Positions 55,985 to 64,000 of a stretch of DNA of 64,000 bases are shown piece by piece; position 1 is the stretch's first letter; the number at the start of each line of letters is the position of its first letter. A program made the position numbers and the translations under genes. The notes under the pieces were generated by a model. It saw only the letters and a program-made list of their open reading frames with translations, ran no database searches and was not told the origin of the DNA. The DNA is from Prochlorococcus marinus XMU1408 (lineage in GTDB: Bacteria > Cyanobacteriota > Cyanobacteriia > PCC-6307 > Cyanobiaceae). The stretch is from the NCBI RefSeq assembly GCF_003208055.1, contig NZ_QJUE01000002.1, positions 496,001 to 560,000 of the forward strand. Reading direction: 5' to 3'.

Positions 55985-56320
55985 TTATTTCTGAGGCGTT
56001 ATATCTATTCTTTCTGGTGGGTCCGGGGGTTGACTTGCATGTTGCCAAAGCTCTTCAATATCAAGTGTTTTAGTTAGCCTTTCACCACCAAATCGAAGTT
56101 TTAACCAAGCAATTGTTTTTGAATCTTCAGCTACAACGGCTTCATATCCTTGTTGTTTAGTGATATTGAATTTGCTTACCAGCGATGAATTTAGGAACCA
56201 CATAGGATAGTTTTCTCCTTTGCGATCCCTTCTCTCATGAAATGATTCTCTTAATTGTCCATTACCCTGTAATTGGCCTTCTGGGGCAAGAAGAATATTT
56301 AGGGTTTTGGTCTCCGACAT
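55985..56320 (-). CDS. conserved cyanobacterial hypothetical protein
   Basis: A 111-residue soluble protein. Notable features are SFHERRDRKGENYPMWFLNSSLV, IAWLKLRFGGERLTKTLD and a proline-rich tail (QPPDPPERIDITP). It is encoded directly upstream of the ferredoxin gene and may be its partner. No known domain is recognised. Confidence 0.65.
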   Translation of the reverse strand: MSETKTLNILLAPEGQLQGNGQLRESFHERRDRKGENYPMWFLNSSLVSKFNITKQQGYEAVVAEDSKTIAWLKLRFGGERLTKTLDIEELWQHASQPPDPPERIDITPQK

Positions 56321-56516
56321 TATTTAAAAATCAGAAATGGTATTGATCTTAGGCTTTATAGTTCCTAGGATCTAGATTAAATAACTTTAGTAAAAGGAAT
56401 TACATTGACGCAAATAGTTTGATAGATCTTCACAAGATTTTCTTCTTATATGTAAGTAATCTTTCTAATTATTTAAAAGAGCTATATATATTTTTGCTTA
56501 ATTGATAATTATTTAT

Positions 56517-56735
56517 TTAAGACTCTTTTTTTGGTGCAGCTGCCTTGGCTTTCAGAGCTTCAGCTTCAGCTGCTTTCTTTGCTTCTTCAAAATCAATTCT
56601 GTTTTGTAGTTGACCTGACGCTCTCATCCAGTCATTTACACTAGCTTCCTTGCCAGCAGCCTCACATTCCTCTTGATACTTCAAGAATGGATACCAATGA
56701 TGTGTAGCATTCTTGGAATCTGTAAAATTAGTCAA
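56517..56735 (-). CDS. small hypothetical protein with Ala/Lys-rich tail
   Basis: A 72-residue protein with a TTG start, since an in-frame stop lies just upstream. HHWYPFLKYQEECEAAGKEASVNDWMRASGQLQNR is well ordered, and the tail is rich in Ala, Glu and Lys. The 196-base gap upstream contains CTAGGATCTAG (three-base spacing), judged unrelated to the island box. Function unknown. Confidence 0.5.
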   Translation of the reverse strand: MTNFTDSKNATHHWYPFLKYQEECEAAGKEASVNDWMRASGQLQNRIDFEEAKKAAEAEALKAKAAAPKKES

Positions 56736-56870
56736 TTTCTTAAGTATTCAATAAATTAATTATCGCATCATATTTTCTTCTTTTGGCAGCATATTAATTT
56801 TTTATAGTAATAGTTCAATCCTTTGTTGTACTTATTACTCTTAGTTCGACTTTAATAAAATCCGATTTTG

Positions 56871-57752
56871 ATGAAACTAGCTTTTATTGGTCTTGGATCT
56901 ATTGGGGAACCAATGGCTGAGCGTCTCGCTGATAATGGTTATGATTTGAATTTATATAAGAGAAATAAATTAAATATTGATGATAAAAAAAAATATTTTT
57001 TTGATCCTATAGAAGCCGTTATTGACTGTGATGGCCTTTTGATTTGTGTTACTGATAATAAGGCTGTTGAATCTGTTTTATTTGGTGCTAATGGAGTAGC
57101 AGATTCACTAAAGCCTAACTCTTTTGTAATTGATTTTTCTACTATAAGTCCTAATAAATCAATTTCTCTACATCAAAGATTACGCAAAAAAAACGTATTT
57201 TATGTTGATTGTCCAGTTTCTGGTGGAACTGAGGGAGCTCATAAGGGCTCCCTCTCTTTGTTTGTTGGTGCAAGTAAAAAAGAGTGTTTATCTTTCGAAA
57301 ATATATTTGAAGTGCTCGGCGAATCAATAAATTACTTCAATGGCGTTGGTAAAGGTCAACAAGTCAAAGCTTTAAATCAGATATTAGTTGCAGGAACATA
57401 TGCAGCAGTCGCGGAAGCAATGGAATTAGGAAAATTCCTTGAATTACCTATGGATGTTGTGGTTAATGCTTTAAAGGTTGGAGCAGCTAATTCTTGGCCA
57501 TTAGAAAATAGATCAAAGGCAATGTTGATTGATAAACATCCTTTGGGATTTAAATTAGAGTTGCATCATAAGGATTTATCTATTGCCATTGATCTAGCTA
57601 AATCTTTAAATATTGATTTACCTATTACCTCAAGAGTAAAAGAAATTGAGCAGAGATTAATGCAAGTTGGGTTAGGTGAACTAGACGTTTCTGTGCTTCA
57701 TAGATACATCTCATTAATGAAAAAAGAAGACGAGAATAATTGTATTGATTAG
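56871..57752 (+). CDS. 3-hydroxyisobutyrate dehydrogenase-family oxidoreductase
   Basis: A 293-residue beta-hydroxyacid dehydrogenase. NAD(P)-binding FIGLGSIGEPMAERL (5-19), the substrate motif DCPVSGGTEGA (about 117-127), catalytic Lys in GKGQQVKALNQ and KDLSIAIDLA are intact. It could act on succinic semialdehyde, glyoxylate or similar small acids. The ATG at 56871 is preferred to the TTG one codon upstream. Confidence 0.85.
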   Translation: MKLAFIGLGSIGEPMAERLADNGYDLNLYKRNKLNIDDKKKYFFDPIEAVIDCDGLLICVTDNKAVESVLFGANGVADSLKPNSFVIDFSTISPNKSISLHQRLRKKNVFYVDCPVSGGTEGAHKGSLSLFVGASKKECLSFENIFEVLGESINYFNGVGKGQQVKALNQILVAGTYAAVAEAMELGKFLELPMDVVVNALKVGAANSWPLENRSKAMLIDKHPLGFKLELHHKDLSIAIDLAKSLNIDLPITSRVKEIEQRLMQVGLGELDVSVLHRYISLMKKEDENNCID

Positions 57753-57824
57753 CTTTTAGTTACTTATTTGTTTACAATCTTAATTAAGCGTGTTATATTA
57801 AAAATTAATTTTTAGATATACGTT

Positions 57825-57953
57825 ATGAAGTTGGGGAAGCAGCACGCGAAGCTAATAAAGTTGCAAACTAAAGCTGAGTCTTGCATGTCTCGTGATGAAG
57901 CTCAGAAGATTATTCGTAAGGCTGAAAAAGCTCAATCAAAAATCTCAGGATAA
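57825..57953 (+). CDS. small basic hypothetical protein, 42 residues
   Basis: A compact ATG-initiated frame rich in Lys and Gln (MKLGKQHAKLIKLQTKAES, then RDEAQKIIRKAEKAQSK). It predicts two short amphipathic helices. It ends in a 9-base overlap with the convergent gene at 57945. No family recognised. Confidence 0.55.
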   Translation: MKLGKQHAKLIKLQTKAESCMSRDEAQKIIRKAEKAQSKISG

Positions 57954-58349
57954 TTTTTTATTTATTAAGTCATTAAACATTATCCCTTCATGTTTTTTGT
58001 ATTTAACACTCCAAAGATTTGAGGATATTGATTTTAATTTGTCTATTAAAGTGTCTGTGTTACCTGTGTTAATCCAATCTGATTTGATTATAGGAAGATT
58101 ATTTTGCATACTTTCAAAACTAATTTCTGCTACTAATAAGCCTGTTTCATCATTTGAGATTTTTAAATTACCTTCATTAGTTCTTTTAAATAACCTAAGC
58201 AATAAATCAAGTAGTATTTTTTCAGTTTCTTTTGAAGGAGGTTCATTTTTCGAATCTATTCCAGAATAAGTTTTTCCTCCAAGAGGCATTAACCTTTTAT
58301 TATTTTGTTCAGCAAGGGCAATAGCTATTAAATATTTTTGTTCTTCCAT
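57945..58349 (-). CDS. hypothetical protein
   Basis: A 134-residue soluble protein. KYLIAIALAEQNNKRLMPLGGKTY is followed by a predicted helical middle (ETEKILLDLLLRLFKRTN) and a WSVKYKKHEG strand near the end. No family is recognised. It is divergent from the ABC-2 operon at 58446. Confidence 0.55.
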   Translation of the reverse strand: MEEQKYLIAIALAEQNNKRLMPLGGKTYSGIDSKNEPPSKETEKILLDLLLRLFKRTNEGNLKISNDETGLLVAEISFESMQNNLPIIKSDWINTGNTDTLIDKLKSISSNLWSVKYKKHEGIMFNDLINKKLS

Positions 58350-58445
58350 TTAGTTTTAACAACCTATAGATTTTTCTTTACTTAGATTTTATCTGCTATG
58401 TAGGCAAAAATGTTTTATCTTAATGTTGAAGCATTCGACATTTAA

Positions 58446-59444
58446 TTGCCTAATAATACTAGTGACTTGATCCTTGTAGATCAGCTGAGTAAATATTATC
58501 GAGTTGCAAACAAACAGCCGGGGTTTAAAGGTACTCTCAAGCATTTTTTCGATCGAAAGACTTATGACGTCACTGCTGTAAGGGATATAAGCTTCAAAAT
58601 CACTCGAGGAGAAATAGTTGGGTTTCTTGGAGCTAATGGAGCTGGTAAGACCACATTATTAAAAATGATGTGTGGTCTTATTCATCCATCGACAGGGTTA
58701 GTTGATGTTGGTGGTTTCTCTCCTCAAAGAAGGCAAAAGGCTTTTCTAAAGGAGATAACTTTGGTTATGGGGCAAAAGCAGCAGTTAATTTGGGACCTTC
58801 CTCCCATGGACTCTTTGTATGTAAACGCTGCTGTATATGGTTTGTCTGACCAAGAAGCAAAAGTAAGAATTAATGAATTAGCAGAAATGCTTGAACTAGG
58901 AGAAGAACTTACAAGACCTGTAAGAAAGTTGTCTTTAGGACAAAGAATGAAATCTGAAATTCTTGCGGCCTTATTGCATAAACCATCTGTCCTTTTTTTA
59001 GATGAACCTACTCTTGGTCTAGATGTAAATGCTCAAGCTAGAGTTCGTAGTTTTTTATCCGAATACAACAAAAGAACTGGTGCGACAATTTTGCTGACTA
59101 GTCATTACATGGCTGATATCACAGCATTATGTCCAAGAGTTATTTGTATTCATAAAGGAAAGCTTTTTTATGATGGCGATCTTGATTCACTGGCTAATTC
59201 ATTATCACCATCAAGAGAGGTAAAAGTTGAATTGAAAAATCCATGTGCAAGTGAACAATTTGAAAAATATGGTGAGATTCAAGATTTAAATGATCGTTTT
59301 GTAAGTTTGTTGGTTTCAAGGGATAAATTGACAGCTGTAGTAAGTAATCTATTAACTGATTTCGATATAATCGATTTAGAGATTAGTGATCCTCCTATTG
59401 ATCAATTAATAGGAGAATTATTTATAAAAGGTGAAGTCAATTGA
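58446..59444 (+). CDS. ABC-2 type transporter ATPase
   Basis: A 332-residue ATPase. Walker A GANGAGKT (62-69), signature LSLGQRMK, Walker B VLFLDEPT and a THS-like SHYM switch are present, with a C-terminal NatA/DrrA-type domain. It starts at TTG 58446, as no ATG is near. It powers the two permeases that follow, exporting an unknown lipid, peptide or glycan. It overlaps the next gene by 4 bases. Confidence 0.85.
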   Translation: MPNNTSDLILVDQLSKYYRVANKQPGFKGTLKHFFDRKTYDVTAVRDISFKITRGEIVGFLGANGAGKTTLLKMMCGLIHPSTGLVDVGGFSPQRRQKAFLKEITLVMGQKQQLIWDLPPMDSLYVNAAVYGLSDQEAKVRINELAEMLELGEELTRPVRKLSLGQRMKSEILAALLHKPSVLFLDEPTLGLDVNAQARVRSFLSEYNKRTGATILLTSHYMADITALCPRVICIHKGKLFYDGDLDSLANSLSPSREVKVELKNPCASEQFEKYGEIQDLNDRFVSLLVSRDKLTAVVSNLLTDFDIIDLEISDPPIDQLIGELFIKGEVN

Positions 59445-60238
59445 GAATATTTGGATTGTCTTTCAAGGTTATTAAGACCTTACTTACAACACAATATGCA
59501 TACATGTTGGAATATCGCATTGAAATAGCATTATGGGCTCTATCTGGAGTACTACCATTTATTATGTTTTCTCTTTGGAGTCAAAGTGATGTTGGTAATT
59601 CATTCGGTCTAAATGATATTGGGTTGGCAAGATATTTTTTAAGTGCTTTTCTGGTTAGGCAATTTTCAGTTGTTTGGGTTGTCTTCTCGTTTGAGGAAGA
59701 TTCTCTTTCTGGTCGATTATCACCATATTTGCTTCAACCTTTGCACCCTCTATTTAGATATGTAGCTTCTCATTTGGCAGAGCAAGCAACAAGACTTCCT
59801 TTCGCATTAGCCATAGCTATTACTTTTTTCATATTAAATCCATCATCTTTTTGGCTTCCCTCACTACCTCAAGTTTTTCTGGCGTACTTATCAACTCACT
59901 TTGCTTTTACTATAGCTTTCCTTCTTCAAAGTTTAGTAGCTGCACTATGTTTTTGGACTGAAAAATCGAGTGCTCTAGAAAGATTAATATTTGTTCCTTA
60001 CCTTTTTTTATCTGGTTTATTAGTACCGTTATCAGCTTTTCCTTCTAACGTTCTAAAAGTTGCAATGTTAACTCCATTTCCTTATCTAATTAACTTTCCA
60101 GCAAAGATTTTATCCGGAATGCAAGTTGATATATTTAATGGCTTTTTAGCCCAAATCTTGTGGATTTCAATTCTCATCCCTTCTGTAAATATACTCTGGA
60201 AACTTGGAGTAAAAAGATATACAGCTATGGGAGCCTAA
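59441..60238 (+). CDS. ABC-2 type permease, first subunit
   Basis: A 265-residue protein with about six membrane helices, starting at TTG 59441 inside the ATPase stop (TTGA overlap). YMLEYRIEIALWALSG and FEEDSLSGRLSPYLLQPLHP are typical of the paired ABC-2 permeases (DUF990-like) found with such ATPases. Substrate unknown. Confidence 0.8.
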   Translation: MRIFGLSFKVIKTLLTTQYAYMLEYRIEIALWALSGVLPFIMFSLWSQSDVGNSFGLNDIGLARYFLSAFLVRQFSVVWVVFSFEEDSLSGRLSPYLLQPLHPLFRYVASHLAEQATRLPFALAIAITFFILNPSSFWLPSLPQVFLAYLSTHFAFTIAFLLQSLVAALCFWTEKSSALERLIFVPYLFLSGLLVPLSAFPSNVLKVAMLTPFPYLINFPAKILSGMQVDIFNGFLAQILWISILIPSVNILWKLGVKRYTAMGA

Positions 60239-60239
60239 T

Positions 60240-61028
60240 ATGTATCGTTATTTTAAAACTATCAGATTATTTTGGTCTACAGCTTTTGCTTCTCAACTTG
60301 AATATCAATTAAACTTTTTAATTGAACTTTTAGCCATGTTGGGTACTCTTTTGGGAAGTGTATTTATATTGTCCCTTTTTTTTACTGGAGGAAGGCAACT
60401 GGGAGATTGGACTTGGGAATCGGCTTTAGTTATTCAAGGTGTTTATACATTTCTAGATGGTTTAACTAATGCTCTTTTACGACCAAATTTAACCGAAATC
60501 GTTAATTACGTGAGAGAAGGTACTCTTGACTATGTTTTATTAAAACCAATTGATAGTCAATTTTGGTTATCAGTTAAAAAGTTTTCTTTTGCAGGATTAC
60601 CTGAAATCATATTGGGACTTTCCATTGTCTTTTGGGCGTCTTTTCAAACGGGCTACTCTGTTTCAATTTACTCCCTATCTGTATTCATTATTTCCTTATT
60701 TTTTGGTTTTGTTATTCTTTATTCAGTTTGGTTCTTAATTGCTGCATCAAGTATTTGGTTTGTTAAGACATGGAACGCAACAGAAGTACTTAGAGCTTTG
60801 TTAGCTGCAGGTAGATATCCCATTTCAGCTTACCCAGTTATTTTGAGATTCATATTTACTTTGGTTTTACCTGTAGCCTTTTTAACCACTTTTCCTGCTA
60901 AGGCAATTCTGGGAGAATTAAATCTTATTATTTTATTTTTTGGTCTGATATTAAGTAGTTTATTTTTTATTTTTAGCAGATTATTCTGGAAATTTGCTCT
61001 TAAACACTATACTTCTGCCTCAAGTTAA
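60240..61028 (+). CDS. ABC-2 type permease, second subunit
   Basis: A 262-residue protein with about six helices, one base after the first permease gene. VNYVREGTLDYVLLKPID is the same cytosolic loop seen in the partner. The two permeases probably form a heterodimer with the ATPase. Confidence 0.8.
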   Translation: MYRYFKTIRLFWSTAFASQLEYQLNFLIELLAMLGTLLGSVFILSLFFTGGRQLGDWTWESALVIQGVYTFLDGLTNALLRPNLTEIVNYVREGTLDYVLLKPIDSQFWLSVKKFSFAGLPEIILGLSIVFWASFQTGYSVSIYSLSVFIISLFFGFVILYSVWFLIAASSIWFVKTWNATEVLRALLAAGRYPISAYPVILRFIFTLVLPVAFLTTFPAKAILGELNLIILFFGLILSSLFFIFSRLFWKFALKHYTSASS

Positions 61029-61032
61029 TTAT

Positions 61033-61056
61033 TTAACTAATTTAGTTAATGCTTTT
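61033..61056. terminator. weak terminator-like repeat between convergent genes
   Basis: TTAACTAA (61033-61040) and TTAGTTAA (61042-61049) form a short AT hairpin, followed by GCTTTTATT. It is weak but well placed after the permease gene. Confidence 0.3.
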
Positions 61057-61087
61057 ATTATTTTCACGATATTTATAAATTTTAGAA

Positions 61088-62401
61088 TTATTGTCCGATC
61101 CCTAAGAAGGAATTGAATATGAATAATAAACTAAAGATTGTGAGGAATGACATTCCAAACCAACAAACTGTTTTTAGAACAATGCCATAATGAAATTGGC
61201 TTTTTACTAATGAACTATTCATTGTATCCATAGCCATCCAAGCGAATAGAGGAGCCGACAGAAAACTTCCTGTCATAGCCCCAAATACATAGTCTTTAAC
61301 TCCAATTCCTCCAGATTTGGCAATCAAAAGTGCACAAAGTGATGCAAAAACGTGAAATATGATCCATTTTTTTAGACGTTTTCTTTCTGACAAAGAAGAG
61401 CTATTTCCCTTATCTGATCGAGTTATCAAACCATGAGCTGATGAAATGCTTCTGGGATATGCGTCTAGACATGTAAGCGTGGTGCTAAACATTGCTGCAA
61501 AGGCTGCAGGAACAATGATCCACATTGCCCATCCGCCAATAGATTCTGTATACAAACGTATTAAATTCTGAGCAAAACTAACGCCTGAACCTGTAAGCAT
61601 CTCATCGCCAGTGCCATACATTGTGAATGCACCAAGAGTTAGAAAGAAAATAGCAGTAATAACAGTGATGAAATATCCAAGATTGAAATCAAATTCTGCT
61701 TCTTTCAACGTAGCGGTATGATCTGTCTCTTTAGCTCTTGAAAACATCCATAGTGATGGCCATATACAAAGTTCTACCGGACCAGGCATCCATCCCATCA
61801 AAGGAATTAAAAATCCTAAGTTTGAAAGGGTCCATGGAGAGGGATTGCTATTTAATAATGAAAAATTGCCATCTCCAGCAGGTCCTTTTATTAGTAAAGA
61901 TATAACAGCAAAAAATGTTAATAATGTAAGCAAAAATACAAGAATCTTGGATATTCTATCAAGGGCTTTATATTGACCTATAAATAATATTAATGAACAT
62001 ACTATTAATATACCTATCGCTAAATCTAAAGCAGGAAAGGATGAAAAAATTACTATATTTTTTAAAAGAAGACCTGTAACAAAACTAACGGCCGAAATAG
62101 TAAATGTACCAGTTATTAATCCAACTATTACATATATAGGCAAATAAAATTTATTACGTTTTTGAAATCCCTCTAAAAGCGATAGCCCTGTAACAGCTGT
62201 AAATCTTGTGCCAACAAGTAAAAATGGATATTTGACTAGATTCGTTAATAAAATAAGTCCAATAAGAGAAAATCCAAATTTGGCTCCAGCTGTAGTGGAT
62301 GACATTAGATGTGATCCGCCTATACATGCAGCTGCTAGAAGGATTCCAGGGCCAAGACTTTTTCTATAACCTATGGATTTACTTGAGACTAATTTTTCCA
62401 T
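61088..62401 (-). CDS. NRAMP-family transporter with altered metal motif
   Basis: A 437-residue protein with about eleven helices in the NRAMP pattern. The first helix reads GPGILLAAACIGGSHLMSST where canonical NRAMP has Asp-Pro-Gly-Asn, and the sixth has GWMPGPVE where canonical has Met-Pro-His. The metal-binding Asp and Asn are therefore not evident. It may move another ion or solute. Stand-alone gene, ATG start. Confidence 0.75.
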   Translation of the reverse strand: MEKLVSSKSIGYRKSLGPGILLAAACIGGSHLMSSTTAGAKFGFSLIGLILLTNLVKYPFLLVGTRFTAVTGLSLLEGFQKRNKFYLPIYVIVGLITGTFTISAVSFVTGLLLKNIVIFSSFPALDLAIGILIVCSLILFIGQYKALDRISKILVFLLTLLTFFAVISLLIKGPAGDGNFSLLNSNPSPWTLSNLGFLIPLMGWMPGPVELCIWPSLWMFSRAKETDHTATLKEAEFDFNLGYFITVITAIFFLTLGAFTMYGTGDEMLTGSGVSFAQNLIRLYTESIGGWAMWIIVPAAFAAMFSTTLTCLDAYPRSISSAHGLITRSDKGNSSSLSERKRLKKWIIFHVFASLCALLIAKSGGIGVKDYVFGAMTGSFLSAPLFAWMAMDTMNSSLVKSQFHYGIVLKTVCWFGMSFLTIFSLLFIFNSFLGIGQ

Positions 62402-62550
62402 ATATTTGGGAAGATATTATTATTTTCACAATAAAAAAAATTTTTTCAATTTAAGTACATAAAGATTATTATTTTATAGAGAGATATCTTTTTATTAAAT
62501 TAGCTTTTTCTAAGTTCTTTTTATTGCCAAGCTTCTATAGACTTTTCATA

Positions 62551-63057
62551 ATGACTAAATCAGTTAATCTATATTTAGCATCAGGCGTGAGTGAAGGGAT
62601 AGGCTTTTGGCTAGTTAACTTTACTGAGGATGATGATATTTGTAATTCTCTCGGTACTAAATTACTTGAGTGTTATAGAAAAGAGCTATTTGGTCTTGAA
62701 GGAGCAATTGAAGTTAAGGAAGCAATTAATACCACATTAGATATCCTTGCCTTCGATTCAAAATTTGATCGATATAAATTAGAATATTCTAATATAGGTT
62801 ATTCCTCTGAGATCCCTATTAACATAATTGAGGATATATTTGACCTATGGGCATATAATTATAATAATAAGATTTTATGGAAAAAATATATTGGTTTATT
62901 GAAGTTCAGAAAAAAAATAAAAACAAATAATAATTATATTAATATAGGATTAAAAGGTGATATTTATGAATTTGCTATCAAATTAGAAGCATTAATAAAT
63001 CTGAGAAAAGTAAATGCTTTATCAGGCCTTACTAAATTTAATGAATCAATGTGGTAA
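62551..63057 (+). CDS. hypothetical protein
   Basis: A 168-residue protein from the ATG at 62551 (a TTG at 62524 adds nine residues). SVNLYLASGVSEGIGFWLVNF, DILAFDSKFDRYK and a basic C-terminal helix are visible. No signal peptide, no family. It converges on the phosphoribosyltransferase gene. Confidence 0.6.
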   Translation: MTKSVNLYLASGVSEGIGFWLVNFTEDDDICNSLGTKLLECYRKELFGLEGAIEVKEAINTTLDILAFDSKFDRYKLEYSNIGYSSEIPINIIEDIFDLWAYNYNNKILWKKYIGLLKFRKKIKTNNNYINIGLKGDIYEFAIKLEALINLRKVNALSGLTKFNESMW

Positions 63058-63064
63058 TTATTAT

Positions 63065-63451
63065 TTAGGCTCTAGATTGATAATATAAATCACTATCAAT
63101 ATCAGCAGCATTTATATTCTCCCATGGGAAAACTATCCATTCTTTACCTTCTATATATTTATATGAATTCCACCAAGTAGGTATTTTTTTACTTATCCAT
63201 ACGTGAGTTTGTGTGCCTTTCAAATGTCTAATTTGTTCAAGAGTTTGACCAGAATCATAAATATCATCAACTATAAGACAATTATTTTTTGGTTTTCCTA
63301 GCAAAGGTAATCCAAGTGAATGACTTAAGGCAACAGCAATACAAAGTCCACCTCTCGGAAATCCATATACACCTTCAAAATGCTTATTTTTACATTGTGT
63401 ATATATTGAATATATACAATCTTCAAATTCATTCCAGCTTAACTTATTCAT
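63065..63451 (-). CDS. phosphoribosyltransferase-domain protein
   Basis: A 128-residue protein. The PRPP loop is CLIVDDIYDSGQT (58-70), preceded by GFPRGGLCIAVALSHSLGLPL. It resembles xanthine/hypoxanthine phosphoribosyltransferases but is short, and HVWISKKIPTWW supplies the C-terminal hood. It may salvage a base or act as a regulator; the substrate is not readable. Confidence 0.78.
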   Translation of the reverse strand: MNKLSWNEFEDCIYSIYTQCKNKHFEGVYGFPRGGLCIAVALSHSLGLPLLGKPKNNCLIVDDIYDSGQTLEQIRHLKGTQTHVWISKKIPTWWNSYKYIEGKEWIVFPWENINAADIDSDLYYQSRA

Positions 63452-63495
63452 TTATGGGTTATTAATTTCTATTCTGTACAATTAAAGTTTAATTT

Positions 63496-63624
63496 TTAGA
63501 ATTTTCTAGATAAACTGTAGTAGCCCATAAAGCCTCCTATAGTAAGAATCCCTGCGATTGGGGCGGATAAATTTAATGGTGTGGCCCATTCATGAACCAT
63601 TAAAGAAGCTAAAATAGTAAACAT
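63496..63624 (-). CDS. small membrane protein, 42 residues
   Basis: An ATG-initiated frame encoding one long hydrophobic segment (LNLSAPIAGILTIGGFMGYYSL) after a short polar HEWATP start. It is like the many single-helix proteins of photosynthetic complexes, but no known subunit matches by eye. Confidence 0.6.
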   Translation of the reverse strand: MFTILASLMVHEWATPLNLSAPIAGILTIGGFMGYYSLSRKF

Positions 63625-63776
63625 TAAACTAATATTAGAATTTTAATAAAATAGTACATAAATGATTGTTTTGCTTTTTAAGTTTGCAATAATTTACAAC
63701 TATATGTAATTATTTATGATTTTTTTCGTGATGAATTTATTTTTTATTTGACATTTACAGAAGTATTTAATTTATT

Positions 63777-63944
63777 TTAATTGTCATTTGATGCATTGTT
63801 TTCAAATATTTTCGCTACTTGGCTATATATTTTAGCAAATAGCCAAGAAATGAATATTATACTAAAAATCCCTAGAATTATTGTTATTGCTGATATCCCA
63901 GCATCATTTGGACCATAATTAATAGCGGGATCAAATCCTTCCAC
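63777..63944 (-). CDS. small membrane protein, 55 residues
   Basis: A GTG-initiated frame (EGFDPAINYGPNDAGISAI) followed by one membrane helix (TIILGIFSIIFISWLF) and a polar tail. It has the form of small thylakoid or complex-assembly proteins. No identity assigned. Confidence 0.55.
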   Translation of the reverse strand: MEGFDPAINYGPNDAGISAITIILGIFSIIFISWLFAKIYSQVAKIFENNASNDN

Positions 63945-64000
63945 GATAATAGGCTTTTAGAATTATTAATATATTAATATCTTTTTTGATGCGATTAATC

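Noticed and set aside
56369-56380. CTAGGATCTAG upstream of the conserved protein at 55985
   Set aside because: Spacing is three bases, not four, and it lies outside the island.

Overview
The window is AT-rich, gene-dense DNA from a marine picocyanobacterium, almost certainly Prochlorococcus. It holds a Pcb-type chlorophyll a/b antenna gene, a Prochlorococcus-type chlorophyllide a oxygenase, the cyanobacterial cyclase acsF, and proteins known mainly from cyanobacteria (DUF3318, a CGLD27-like protein). A pcb gene sitting beside ferritin and a CRP-like regulator points to a low-light-adapted type with several pcb genes, but the clade is an inference. No CRISPR array, integrase or transposase was seen.

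Layout. 1-3.3 kb: a PPC-glutaredoxin fusion cut by the window edge, an acetyltransferase, an SDR protein and endonuclease III. 3.4-11.5 kb: an iron and light-harvesting block (FutC-like ATPase, ferritin, CRP-like regulator, Pcb, a peroxiredoxin-like protein, an ABC ATPase, chlorophyllide a oxygenase) and small conserved proteins. 11.8-47.6 kb: a large, visibly AT-richer surface-polysaccharide island. 48.2 kb: initiator tRNA-Met. 48.4-64 kb: ordinary core genome (asparaginase, CGLD27-like, rsfS and DUF3318 operon; carB; acsF; a ferredoxin; a three-gene ABC-2 exporter; an NRAMP-like transporter; a phosphoribosyltransferase; several proteins under 60 residues).

The island encodes precursor synthesis (GalE; WbpA-, WbpB-, WbpE- and WbpD-like enzymes, enough for UDP-2,3-diacetamido-2,3-dideoxyglucuronic acid; a FlaA1/CapD-like dehydratase), a short phosphoglycosyl transferase, three glycosyltransferases, a Wzy candidate, an ABC flippase candidate, Wzz/GumC-like and Wza-like export proteins, an outer-membrane barrel, and possible decoration enzymes (four methyltransferase-like proteins, a sulfotransferase, an AsnB-type amidotransferase, a formyltransferase, a deacetylase). 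It also carries an orphan thiamine-diphosphate E1 alpha/beta pair and a nucleotidyltransferase-like paralogue pair, one copy of which has lost its Asp-x-Asp motif.

The main new observation is a repeated operator-like box, CTAG-N4-CTAG. It lies at the 5' ends of the WbpB, WbpA, WbpE, dehydratase and Wzz transcription units (the dehydratase copy has one mismatch) and between two divergent methyltransferase genes. Weaker copies lie near a nucleotidyltransferase-like gene and a ribbon-helix-helix regulator at the island's right end. Several copies overlap or directly follow a TATGCT -10-like hexamer. I infer a dedicated, undescribed regulon controlling this surface polysaccharide.
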